A program made the position numbers and the translations under genes. 64,000 bases of DNA from Echinococcus granulosus (lineage: Eukaryota; Platyhelminthes; Cestoda; Cyclophyllidea; Taeniidae). The notes under the pieces are model-generated. The model was not told the DNA's origin. It made no database searches and was given only the letters and a program-made list of their open reading frames with translations. The stretch covers positions 2,332,191-2,396,190 of the forward strand of contig NW_020170383.1 of the NCBI RefSeq assembly GCF_000524195.1, given 5' to 3'. Positions 51,614-63,783 of the stretch are shown here, piece after piece. Every line of letters begins with the position of its first letter. The first letter of the stretch is position 1.

Positions 51614-54600
51614 TCAGTTGCTAGATACTCGATTGTTGCTGTTATTGTTATTAATCAAACGATTGATGACATGAAGCAAAAGTTTTCCTGTCTTTTCATT
51701 TATCAGCGTCTCTGAGTTTATTTCACGGCACTTTATTCGCTTCTGGAGAGCCTCTGAGCCTCCAACACTCTCAAGGAGTTTGCAAACATGCTTATGGCCT
51801 CGGTAGTGCTTCTGCAACCACCATTCCATCTCAAAGTCCAGGTTACAGAGAAAGCACTTCCACCGCGATTCGCTGTTAGTCTCAAGTGCCGTAGGTCGAA
51901 TTCCCTCCGACGTTGAGGGTTCCAGAGGAGTGTCGTTTGTTTTATGCCGTTTCGGTTTCGCCAAATTTATCACGACACCTGGAATACCGAAAAATTCCAA
52001 AGAGAATAAATGGAAAATGCATTTTATTGAGACTTTAAGCTAATTTAACCTTTCATAGAGTGGCAATCATGTCTTCCCAGAGGGAAATAAAATGTATAGA
52101 CAGGAAAGATAGATCATCAATTATCAGTTTGATAAAGCCCCAATAATTCATGTAGCTCTTTAGTTTTGTCCAACTCGTTTAAAATACCTCATTTGCATAA
52201 TATTTCCGCGGTGAAAATGCATATAAACAATTACGTGCTACCAGAACATGTTTCGCGTTTTAAATGCAAAAATATCAATACTTATGAACAACACAAAATC
52301 CAAGCCCACTGCTGAATAGAGAAAGCATTAAACATGGTTCGCTATAAGGGTCTAGTGAGAGAATTTTGCTGCCTCCGTAGTTGCCGGCAAACATTTATAG
52401 ATGATAATGACAAGCTATCAACCGGGAATGATCACAGAACACAATTAATAAAAATTAAAGCTTTTTATCGAATTCTTAGGAGATTAGCCAACCATATTGC
52501 ATCTCAATTGAGACAAATATTATAAATAGGTAGAAAAGACAATGCGATTACAATAAATTGAAACTTGTAGAGCACATTATATAAGAATCATTGCTTAGCT
52601 CAAATAAATTGTTAAAGCCTTATGTTCTTTAGACGACATGAGAACAACATTACCGAGCAAGTGGTTTAAGTCCAAAACATAATTTGAAAAATATGCCAAG
52701 TTTTTCATCCTTAATTAAAATCTACTGTGATGAGTGGCCAATTTACGTGGACTTATCAGTTAGCATTATAATAACCCAGGTAAAAGTTTATCTTAGGAAT
52801 ATTTGCGGTGGTGCAAGTGAAGGATAGTTCAGCTTTATAATTAGTGTAAAGTACCATAAGTAGCCATGCTTTTCAAAGTTCAGTATCTTCGGCTTTTTGT
52901 GTTTGAAATAAGCGTCAATAAAACTTGCGTCTGTTCATTGACGTTATTGCATCAATCACTAAACACGTTCACTAACAGCTACTATAGAATAGACTGCATA
53001 TTAATGAAATTTTAATATTAACAGTATCCTAATTAACCTTCTTCGTAGCCATTTGATTCCGTGACACGAATGTCCGGTGATTCGTAGACATTATGCAGCC
53101 CCGATGTAGTATGCGGCACTTTTTTCAATGGCACTTTGACCGACAGATCCATGGGAATGTCCTAAAGCAGTTGCATTAGGTCTTTATTATTCATATAAGT
53201 TCAGTTCATGCTTTCTGTACTTCTTACTCCTCTTAGGAAATAAAATCTCTAAAAGTCACTTCGCTGATGGCAACGTTTTGATTAAAAAGATAAAAATGGC
53301 CTAAGCGAAGGTGCTTATTGGATTTTGCTTTGGGTAAAAAACTTTAAATACCGTAACGAATGAAGTAATGGCTGACCTGATTTGAACTTATCGTCACATA
53401 CTGTGGAATGAACTGGCAGTTCCCACAAACAACGGCAGAACGAATTGCGAATTGAGAGGGTGAGCCACTGGTTTGCTGCTGCTGTTGTTGCTGTTGTTGC
53501 TGCTGCGGCTGCTGAACCGCCAGATTAGAAATGCACGCAACAGAGGAGAGGTTGTGTATGGGGTAGAGGGGAGTAAGGTGACGTACGACAGCTCCCCCAT
53601 TGGAGAACAGCGGGCGCTGTGGTCGTGATTGGACTGGCGCAAAGTTGCCGGCCGCCGTAGCCAGACCTGTGGTTGGCTGATTTCTAGTAGCGATCAAAAG
53701 TAAGTGCAGTGGTTAAGAGGTAAGCGTATGCTATCAAATCATGCAGAAATCGGGTAAAACTAACCCTTTACAACCTGCCTCTTTAATCGATGAATTTATA
53801 CTTGATTTTCAACTATGTTTTTAACAGGAAACATAGCTAAAATGTTATTTTTGTTATTACTTTTTTCCGCAGAAGGAGATAATGATTCCTTATTTTACTT
53901 CCAACTTAAACTGAAGCTGAAGTAATAATTTGAAATAGTAGAAGAAAAAAAACCAAATTTCAGTGGAAATCACAAAGTGTAACAGAGAAAGTTCCTCCGT
54001 AAATTAGACGCCGAAAGGTAAATTAGACTACTAGTGCAAAACTTGTGGCTGTCACTCTTGTCAGTGTCAACTTTCTTAATTGATACTACGATAATGTAAC
54101 AGATTTTGGATGGCGTGTGTAGCTTAAGAATAGCGTCATATTTACTTCGGCAAAATGAACCAGTTATAGGCTGCTGAGAGTGTACGTTATCACGCAAGCA
54201 CAAAAATGAAACAAGGGAGTCAGATGCCTTAGGCACACTTATTTTATGAGTTCTATCACGGAAGTTTTTATAACCTATGCCTCAAAATAAGGCGATGGTA
54301 GGCAAAAAGTAAAAGTTGATTTAAATTTTAGACCCTAAATTTGATACTGAGGCTGAACACATAGCTTTTGTGTAGTTTGAGCTGGCAAAACAACTGAATT
54401 GCTGAATTAAGTTTAAGGATATTGAAGTCAAAGAAAATTGCATTTTGAGTTTGACTAGTAAAACGGTATTCGACTTGCAGGGTGCGGACAAACACAGGCA
54501 TTGATCTGTTATGAGTAGTTTGCGACTCAGATGTGGGATTCCTGAGCTGATCACGATTATTCAGTGTAGTGCGATCCAATGCTGTAGAAGGATTACGCAG

Positions 54601-57600
54601 TGGCTGGACATTTTGGGCCTGTTTAATTTGGACGTGGGCAACTGTAGTTTCCTGAGTTGGTTTTCTTTGGATTCCGGCAGGTGACGAGCTCTTCTCCGCC
54701 CGAGATTTCTTTCAAAAGGGAAAATTAACTGCATAAAATAATTTATTCATCCTGGTTTCCGCCTCAATTACGAATTGAGTTAGTAAAGATTACGAGATTT
54801 TAATGCGTGTTGTCCATTCAATACTCTCGATTGAATGGCTTAGAAGCAAACTGATCACCTGCACCGCCAAGACTTCGTCCACTTTGGCAAAAGCAGCCAT
54901 TGCGCAGAGCGAATTCTGTCGGGCAGATGAGGTACATTGAAACCGATGTCCTTGAGTGGCCATACCTCCGTGAATTGAGTTTGGAGCAGGCTGTACTGTT
55001 AAATAAGCAGACAATTGCATTAAAAAAGGCATTTTTGGTAGGATTTAATACTAACAAATATCATCCCAGTGACGATAAAAGGTACTTTATCTTATTCAAG
55101 CCTCATAGGTAACACATTGATAAAAAGCACCAAAAAATCTATGTTTGCACACAAGTCTCCTAGAATTTGCAACGGCTGTAAGAACACGATTGTTAGGTAT
55201 TTTCACTAATTTTATAAATTTGTGGTGTATTTAAAAAAAAGGCTCAAAACCTCAAATTTTTTATGAAAGCTTAATATCATAAAGTCATCAAAAAGAGCAA
55301 AAATATACACTAATTTGAGTTTCAAAGCAGAAAACCTCTAGTTTAGTCTGTAAATGTTAGCAGAAATGAGCAGAAACATGCAAAATTCTAGTCGATTTTC
55401 TCATTTATCTATTATTTTTAGGTATAGTTTAGGGTATAGTTTAGCTATTCTGTCTTCTGCAACACACTTTGGCCAAGATAACGGTTAATGTCACATTAAC
55501 GAAATATTTTACAAGGCCTAAGGGATAGGCCCTTTGACAACAATTACTAAGCTGTTAATCTTGTCAGGCCGAGTAGAATAAAATATCGCTGCAAAGTGGA
55601 ATACTTGAGTCACATTGAGGGCTTTGCGCCACTACCCAATGTAAAATTGCTGTTAGTTTGCAGTGGACTTGAATTCATTAATTATTCACTTTGCTCCCCG
55701 ATAGTATCAGGCTTTCGGTAAGTCCTTCATTTTTAATTTATAAAATAATTACTTTATAATTTATAGGTTCAGAAAATCGAATGGCACTGACTTCACTAAA
55801 CTTTCGTTGTTTTAAATAAGTTTGGTTTTTATTAGTTTAATATCGACTTTTTGGAAATTTAGAGTTATGAATGAGTACTTAATTGCATCAGATTGAAATT
55901 ATATAAAACAATTGTTGTCTGAAAATGTAAATTCATTGCCTTATAAGCAATATTATTTCATTCTGTTTATAAATCCTGTTTATATAAATTGATGATAATA
56001 TAATGACAGTGATTTTTCATTTTTACATAAGTTTTAAGATAGGAGAACCAATAAAGAAAGAAATATTAATTGATACTTTTCAAATTACATACCTTCCAAG
56101 TGCTGACTATTACAACGTTCCTTGGTTGAACACTCATTGCTCACTGATACCGATGGTACCTGTGGCTACATTTTGCAGAAATTACGGTTATAATTGGTTA
56201 TAAGGTGCTTCGTGATCAAGCAATTATTTTAATAATCCAACTTCCAGCAGCGCATCTTCGTAAAACCCGTGTAATGACTTCATTTGAGCATAATGATATT
56301 TTTCTATATGGTTGGCACATCTTGCTAACTATTAGCTATAACCTGGATTTCATGCACTTAACAGTGGTCGCTAAAACTAGAATAGGCTGCATATCCATTT
56401 GCACTGGCACGTTTTCTCAGTCTAGACATAATATTTGATTTCACTTCCCTAAGTTTATTCAGCAACAAAACAAGTTACTCTTTTTGCTATCACACATAAA
56501 TCAAGTCAAAGCCAAGGATATTATTTGTCAGAACTGAAATAATGTTTACGCACACGAAATTGTTTTTTCAGGGGAACTTGCCAATCCGGGGTAGGACGTG
56601 GCCTTTTCGCTGTTGTCGGTTTCTCGGCATTGACATCAGGTTCAACAAGACCTAAAACCACAAAATCGACGCTACCATAACCCTTAAATAGTGATGTCAT
56701 CCCGATGAAATTATAGTGGTGGGATATAAAGCTGTCTGATATTCTTCAAATCACCCATCAAACCTTAGAGCGAAACACCGATATCCTGGTACCCAAGCGG
56801 AAGCTTAGACAAATGCAAAATCCGAAAAGAAGTTCACATTCATTTGTGAAAAGAATCAATAGCACGTTAATTTTAACAATTTATCACATTGATATGAAAT
56901 ATTAGGTAATTGATGCTAGAAGGCATATCAAATCCACATTTAGCCCAATATATAGTTATATTTTACCGTGACCATCTTCTAACATACTACACAAGACTTT
57001 CATATATAAAGTGCAATGCTGATAATAAGACAGCTTAAGCAAAAGTGTGAACAAAATTTGCAATTATCAATCCGACATGATCCTTCTTATTTTCCCATTA
57101 GAAACAACGTCATTGTAACCAGACTGGGTAGACTTTACCAAATTTCGAGTATGATAGTTAGATTTTCTAGCAGATCTCACCTCTTCTAACCTGATCAGGA
57201 AGTGGGGAAGCCGCGAGAATTGTGACCCAATCGCAATGTTGAAAGTGCTCCTTCAGAGCAGCTTCCAGATTTTTGGCAGCGCACGTTTTCATCATTACAC
57301 AAATTTCATTCTCATTCGTCGCGGGAATGGAAAGACTTCTTTCATGGGGATCCTTATTAAGGGATGATGGTTTATACCCCATGAATACAATCATTTTATT
57401 GAAAATGCGAAAATTGAACATTTTACGATGAGTTAACGCTTCAACTACTACTATACACACTAAAATGTGAGTTAAAATGAGTACCACTACAAGAAATTGA
57501 GTTACAACTGCTAAGTTAATTAAACTGTTCTGTTAAGCTCAATAGTTTCAAAAAATTGCACATAAATGACAAAAAACTCATGATTAATATTTACAGTTCC

Positions 57601-60072
57601 CATATATGCCCCTTGAAGAAGGAAATTCCTTAGTTTGGTTGGGATGCTTTCCTTTTTGCGGAGGTTGCATCAAGACACATAAAATATAAATGCCTATTTA
57701 CGTGGGATTTTGTTATTTTAAATGCATGTTGTAGCATGAAATAAAATGTGCTCACTCGTTAGTAAAAGATGGGTGTTAAAGAAATTACATTTGCACTTAC
57801 TTCGACCTTCAATATTATAATAACAGCAGCCTCCTTACTATTATTAATTTTTCGAATAAAATGGCGTTTATAAGTACATGTTTGACGTTTAAAAATGGAC
57901 AATTTCAATCATGAAAATAAAGGTTCGAACTTTACTTGGTTCAAGTAGGGAAATTTCGTCTAAAAATTTAACGTTTGCCATTTTAGTTTTGGGAGTAAAT
58001 TAGTTTAATTTTGTCAAAATATAACAGGAAAAAATAGCCCTTTTGATCATATCATCCCAAAATCATTACTTATTTAATATAAGGGCAATCCATTTACAAG
58101 TCTTACGTTTTTATCCCGTTTGGTCTCATCTATACGCGTGATATCCAATATTATTGGGATGCGGTAGATGATTTCCTCCTTTATAATGAGCAAGTAGCCA
58201 ATATCTGATGGTTTTTTAGTAGAGGGCCAGCCGCCTAGTGAGTTCCGATTTATATCGTTGCTTGTAACCTACGGTATTAATAAATACAATTTAGCCCTAA
58301 CATGAGTCGCTTTCCAACTTAATATTCTGCATAGGAATAATCAAAAAATTCGTCGTTTGTATACCGTTTGATTTGGGATGCTTCCTGTGTCAACTGGGTT
58401 GCCCGGCCTTGGCAACAAATATCCTAGGTATTAAATAGGTACAGTTTATAAATATAATTCTCACATAATAAATTTGAAGGTCTTATTCTTTCTTAAAACA
58501 GCGAATCAATGCGGTACTTATTCAAAGTGAATTTCAATTACCTCAAATCCTTTAATGCTTGTCAGAAGAGGGGTCAACGTCATTGTAGTTTTATAGTAAA
58601 GGATGCAATAGGAATTAATTTAGCATTAACTTACGTTTCTTAATTAAATATAATAAGTGTTATGTATGTTATTACCATCGGCAGAACGAGATCGAGGTTG
58701 CAATGTACATGAACATCTAAACCAAAAAGAATATGTGAGATCATGTAATCGTCGTCCAAATAAAACTTTTTATCTGGAGGGGAAAGATACAGACTGAGCT
58801 TTTTTTCATTTTATAAAAGGCAATTCTCTTAACTTTGATCCAACAAACGCCAAAATAAAAACAAATAAGTAGATAGTGGGGTTGCCTTAGACAACCTACA
58901 AGTATAGCAAAGATGTCGTGGAATCGTCAAGCGAAGCTGGGGTATATACATCGCTTAATTTAGCCTGAAGAATGTTCTTAAACGGGCGCTCTCTAATATA
59001 ATTGAAAACACATCTTTCGTAGGAACACAATCCAATGCTATCCGACTGTCAAAATTGATGTCTAGCTTTAGTTTATATACAACTCAACTTTAAATTTCGT
59101 GGAACAAATACTTCTTCATTCAGTCATCACAACTAATACAAAATCAAGTAAATTCATTTGATAAAGCAGCTCTGTAATCAGTGATTGAAACAAAAACTAG
59201 TGTTTACGATATACCTTTCCTTCATGTCTAGAAGACTACTTTTTTGTTTTTACATCAATTGATTGCATTAAAACTTGCAGTGACTATTCTTTCATTAGTA
59301 GATGACTTATCTTTTGGACCCTAGATGTCTATACCTGTCAAGCCTGCTTAAAAGATTGCAGATGGGATGTTAAACAATATATCTTTTTTATTTCTAATGC
59401 TGTTTTAAAGTAGGGTCTGGAATGTGATCGCCCAATCACAATGCCTTATTTTTGCCCACATCACTGGCTTGTACTAAAGATGCAGTGGAAAAAGAACCAA
59501 GTTTAGCTAACTTTACACTTGAATTCTTAATCTCATCCTAATATACAAGACCCCTTACTAAATCTCAGTCGAAATTTGATTAAAAGGCTTATTCTTATAT
59601 TTAGCGTATTTGGCATTATTGCACTTTGTAAAGTTACAAACTGATTGCATTAATACCTCGCAACCTTTCAAGTTTTTGTTTTTTATATCATGTCAATCAA
59701 TTTAGACTTGTACTCATTAAAATTATCCATTCACTACTCATTTTAACAACCATGCTCACAAAATAAACTGTCAGAATTATAGATCAATTTTAGAGGGAAA
59801 TCTTGCTGAGGGGAAAGTATTTACTCAATGTCAGTACCAATTGATTTGGAAGCTATATTTGCTGAGCCAAGAGTATGTCGTATTCTTTTACACACCTACT
59901 GCCTAGTGGATGATTGTGTTTCTGGGCAATTGGTTGCGGCTTACTTGTTTGATGCATCTTCGGAACCGGTAGAGGCTGGCCTCTTAAGATTTCTCGTGCT
60001 TTCTTTTTCCTCTTCTTTTCCATTGGATGAGGATTTTGCTGATGCAATCCGACTACCACACACTTCACTCAT
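51614..60072 (-). CDS. Unrecognised nuclear-type protein with polyQ and U1-type zinc finger
   Basis: Function unknown. Proposed exons: 60072-59945, 58793-58676, 58268-58107, 57352-57181, 56651-56550, 54995-54794, about 54708-54527, 53683-53377, 53161-53038, 51978-51614; about 620 residues. The first six join in frame. ATG at 60072 opens MSEVCGSRIASAKSSS, then a Lys/Glu-rich stretch and LKRPASTGSED. Next is an apparently folded region: LYLSPPDKKFYLDDDYMISH, ILFGLDVHVHCNLDLVLP, GYLLIIKEEIIYRIPIILDI. Then a Cys/His-rich patch (ENEICVMMKTCAAKN, EHFQHCDW), basic TAKRPRPTPDW, a disordered Gln/Asn/Ser-rich part with about ten Gln, a CGNC motif, a second basic motif (KPKRHK) and a last exon with CFLCN...HYRGHKH, a U1/matrin-type finger of RNA- or chromatin-associated proteins. 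The junction of exons 7 and 8 is unresolved (phase needs two bases) and the 53038 donor (GTTAAT) is weak, so it could be two genes. I recognise no orthologue. Confidence 0.6.
51788..51856 (-). other. U1/matrin-type C2H2 zinc finger
   Basis: C-x2-C, twelve residues, then HYRGHKH (H-x5-H with the Gly typical of U1-type fingers). Preceded by Trp-Lys and followed by a helix-prone stretch. Such fingers usually bind RNA, double-stranded RNA or splicing/chromatin partners. Confidence 0.7.
53473..53514 (-). repeat. Polyglutamine-coding CAG/CAA repeat
   Basis: Mixed CAG/CAA run in exon 8 of the zinc-finger gene, encoding about eleven Gln interrupted once near its start. The mixing of synonymous codons suggests selection for the amino acid as well as repeat slippage. 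Confidence 0.75.
58107..58793 (-). other. Two best-supported exons of the unknown gene
   Basis: Exon 58793-58676 (acceptor CTCAG, donor ATG|GTAATA) and exon 58268-58107 (acceptor CCGTAG, donor AAC|GTAAGA) have strong splice sites and join at phase 0. Their translation alternates hydrophobic and charged residues like a folded beta-rich domain, unlike the disordered sequence further on. This is the part to use for a remote-homology search. Confidence 0.65.
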
Positions 60073-61843
60073 CTTTGCTAGCCGGAGGCAGACGGGGGGT
60101 AGGGTAAAGCAGCTTTTGAAAGCCTATTAAAATAACCCACCACAATGTTTATTTCAGTAGTCGTTTAGTGAAGAAATTCATATACAATGTTTAAACTTTG
60201 AAGAAATTTTACCTGTGACATAGTATTGCGATCTTTTAGTGCCTCAGTTCACTTTCGTCATTTACTGCTAGACAGTGAGATACTTAATATCAATACCACC
60301 TTTTCAGTGTCATTAGTCTTTGTTCTTTTGCCTTAAGCACCCAATCATTCATTCGTTTTGAGATGCATACACTTAATTTGTGATTGCATCTCTTTCGACA
60401 CGGAAATAACCTACTTGTAATCCCTTTTAATTTTGTAAAGTAGGGATATGCGCTTGGTTTAAACTTGGGAGAATCCAATTTGAAATGAAAAGTTTTTTGA
60501 CAACTTATTGGGAACTTCCAATAATAATATGCGTTATAGTTGTTGTAATTATCCAAGAAGGGCTGATAAAGTGGATCTTCTGCGCCAAAATGACCATTTC
60601 ATACTTCCTTTAAGCACAAATCTTATACATCAAATCAGTTTTTAAGTTCGGGAATTCGTTTTTAAAATGGCTATTACTAATTCTATTAGTTACAGGTGAG
60701 TTGATTAAGTAGATGATCATGGAGACTGATGAGTTGCTTTCAATATTTCCAAAAATCGTAATGTAGGGGAAAATTACAATAATTGTAAACACACAGAGGA
60801 AGACACTGACAACGCATGAAATTTATTCGGCTTGACATGAAGGCTCCCAAGTCCATCCATTCCTTTGAAGTGCTTAATATGGATGTGCAAAAATAATTAA
60901 GAGTATTCTCCTTTACTTACTTATTTATAACTACTTTTAAAAGTTCTTAGGTGTGTTCCCATAAATAATCAGGTAACAGTGCTTACTACATATTTGGTAA
61001 ATTGGAAGATCTAACCGTTCTAACTATTACAATAAATACGCTTTCCAATGCGTACTGGTCTCCTTCAGACTGGTCTTATAGAGCAACGGTCGATGGAATG
61101 AAATGTTAGTAACAGTAAACTTGACCATGTATAATAGTAAGACGAAAACAATTTGTTAGCACTTGACCATCAGTAGTGAAATGCTAATTTTGTATTTATT
61201 CTGGATTTTTGGTTGAAAATAAATCGTATGGCAGCAATGAAGGAGAAAAATTGCAAGAACGATAATTCCGTGCTCATAATAAAGAGAAATACCTTCAAGA
61301 AACCTGGTATATTTAAAAACTAGTGAATGGTTAGTTTTGTAGTGATAACAAATGTCCTAATTTTGTGTCACTTTTGCCATAATTTGCCCTAATTCCACGA
61401 GGTAGGATGAATGAATAAAAATATACCGATGTGCGTTGACAATAACAACAACAACTTCATCCATGCAAAATGACTTCAAAGAACCCATAATTACCTCATG
61501 CTTTGGCTTGAAATTTACTGTCAATTTATAGGTACTTAATCGGATCCAAGAACTAAGACCTTACTGGAGTGGTTAAGCATTGTATTAGTATGCTTTTTAT
61601 GAACGCGTTTTAACGATTGGAAACGTCGTACCCCGAAGTTTTAAGTTTAGGGGCAGTTTTAGTCCTAATGCTAATGTATCCAGAGGCTAAAAACCCACTG
61701 TCTGCTTGAGAAAAAAATATCAAGCAGTCTGGAGCAGTAACTTATTTGGGATTTAGTGCACTGTCAAACTTTTAAGCTGAATTGCGTACCCCATAGTATT
61801 TGCATTCACAAATGGAATCAAAGGGATGACTTACTATTTTTAG
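60073..61843. other. Stretch without a recognised gene
   Basis: Upstream of the zinc-finger gene's start codon, so its promoter should lie at its left end. Small open frames on both strands look like chance. A short acceptor-to-donor stretch at 61532-61568 was seen but its phase does not fit the next candidate exon. Confidence 0.45.
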
Positions 61844-62555
61844 GCGCGTAAGAGCAGGATCGCAATCCAGTGTCAAATGGAAGGTAAGAAAAGCACCCCA
61901 TCTAAATGCATTTCACAACCTTCGAGACTGTTAGTGCAAATATCGACCTATGGTGTGCAAACGGAAGCCATACGAGCTAACCAATTACTTGCCGGGGAGT
62001 AAACAAACACACACACACGCACACACTCCATTTTCAAATGAGACAGCTTGTAAGTGTGCGTGCATATGTGCACGTGCGCTTAAGTTTACAAAAGTCGCCT
62101 GCCAAAGCCGGTAGATTTTGCACGAATGCATCAACAGAGTATGGCTTTACCAGTATCGCATGCATACCTCGCATAAGCGTTAGAATGAATGAAAAGGTAG
62201 ATTTTGACACCAAAATATGTGCTTAAGTGCATGATTCTATAATCCATTTTTAAGTATGCACACTTTGTTTCTTTTCAATAGTCATCCAAAACCATGACGA
62301 CCGCCCGTGTGAGAACAAAAGTTACACAAGCTAGTAGGTGATGGGCATTTCCCTTTGCCATGTGAATATGCCTGGTTGGTCACCAACTTAAGTGAAAAAA
62401 TGAGCAAAAGTGTGCTCTGTGTTACAGATTTTGGAGATGGATGGATACGATGTCTATGAAAAAGTTATTTAAAATTCACAGGAAAAGAAGGACATTTGTA
62501 TCGCCCGCTCGCAACTTTGTGAGGCTTATGAGGATATTCACTTTGGTAGCCGAAG
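61844..62555 (+). CDS. Candidate micro-exons of an unidentified plus-strand gene, partial
   Basis: Three small exon-like stretches that join in frame: 61844-61883 (acceptor TTTTTAG, donor AAG|GTAAGA; RVRAGSQSSVKWK), 62428-62451 (ILEMDGYD) and 62482-62555 (EKKDICIARSQLCEAYEDIH and on). The middle intron would be only 30 bases. The last stretch has the charged, Cys-containing look of real coding sequence. The donors at 62452 and 62556 are weak, and another frame also stays open through 62440-62630. No product recognised; 5' and 3' ends not found. Confidence 0.3.
62007..62026. repeat. CA microsatellite
   Basis: About ten CA units with one CG interruption, in non-coding DNA between candidate exons. 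Confidence 0.8.
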
Positions 62556-62843
62556 GTTGGCATTCATTTTCTTGTTTTTGGATCATATATGCAGTTAGTG
62601 ATCCAAAGTTAATCTAAATATAGTTACTACCTTCTATCCTAAAATAGGCTGAATGAATTGACAAACGCCACGCCTACTACTGGAGTCGTACGCATTTCAC
62701 GAAAATGTAGTAAATTTAACTATGTTTACGCTGTCAAAATCGCAAATGTATGCATACAGAGTAGTGTAACGCTTTGACAGTTTGTTCAACTTTGCGTTCG
62801 ATCACGCGGGCATCTAACTCTTCCCAGAAAGTCATTCCACTTA

Positions 62844-62900
62844 GCGGTAAGGCGTCTGGGTCACGCCAGTAGCCTCTCAGTCCTTCTCTCCGTCAGTAAT
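62844..62900 (+). repeat. Diverged repeat, related to 63729-63783
   Basis: GGTAAGGC, then a spaced CAGTAGCCT/TCAGTCCTTCT block and TCAGTAATG. The order of blocks matches 63729-63783. It ends next to TGCATTATCTGT, the core shared with the 27-base repeat at 8202 and 13312. Confidence 0.45.
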
Positions 62901-63728
62901 GCATTATCTGTCATACTGCAATAGATTTCTACGCCTTCAGGAAAGGCTTGGGCAGGGTCCAGCAAACTCGATCCCGAAGATCATTTATCCTGCTTTATAC
63001 TGCTGAATGCTAAATTCTAGTGTGGCAGAGGATGGGCATCTGCCGTTGATGAGAGAATCTGTGAAAACCCCTGACAGAAAGGTTGATAATGAAACCTACC
63101 TTTGGCACTCATGTTCTGCAGGAATGGTATCAATAATTGAAGCGACAATAGTCATGAACACGCGAAACCGTCTCTACCTCTCTACTAGCTGGTTAGAACC
63201 CAGTTAGATATATGGCTGGACAACGCTAAAGTGAGTACGAAACAGCAAGGATGTGTAGACGAAAAACTATCCCATTATAAACATTTCCAATCCGCTTTCC
63301 GTTAAATCACCCTGCTTTTAAAATTGTGCTCTTATGAGTAGCGATGGGGACACGAGGTGGCCTTGTTGTAGGGCATCCTCCAGTCTCCAGCGCTATGAGG
63401 ACAGCTCATTCCCTTTTCCCCAAACCAGTTCCCAAACAGGACAAAACTCTAGACTCATTGGGATTGTCAAGATACTTTGGCGATGCTGGAGTCACGTATA
63501 ATCTCAGTGGCATCTAAATTCGATGACTGGTGTGGCTGATTTGTGGGTGATTTCTTTGAAGGACCGACTACGGCGTGATGGCCGTTATGGGGTGTTGACT
63601 AGGGGCGGGGGATAAATGCGTGGACGACGCTTAAAAGAAAAGTGGGGCTATGTGGTGCTTCGGTGGTTTGTTTAGGTCTATGTTTCATAAGGCAGATGTT
63701 TAAGCCTCCGCAGGTTGTCATTACCCCC

Positions 63729-63783
63729 GGTGGTAAGGCCACCGAGTCAAGTCTGTAGCCTTCCGGTCCTTCTGAATGTCAGT
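63729..63783 (+). repeat. Diverged repeat abutting tandem units
   Basis: GGTGGTAAGGCCACCGAGTC, then TGTAGCCTTCCGGTCCTTCT and GTCAGT. Resembles 62844-62900 and runs straight into the reversed unit at 63784, suggesting a composite element. Confidence 0.45.

Noticed and set aside
53970..54236. Minus-strand open frame between exons 7 and 8 of the zinc-finger gene
   Set aside because: Its start looks coding (Ser/Gln-rich), but its donor phase does not fit exon 53683 and the rest is intron-like.
54900..55112. 70-codon plus-strand frame
   Set aside because: The minus strand reads as an exon (54995-54794) whose phase fits its upstream neighbour; the plus frame has no splice partners.
63516..63530. 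AAATTCGATGACTGG matches one arm of the 23567-23580 hairpin
   Set aside because: A 14-base match between two sites in 64 kb is expected several times by chance; flanks do not match.
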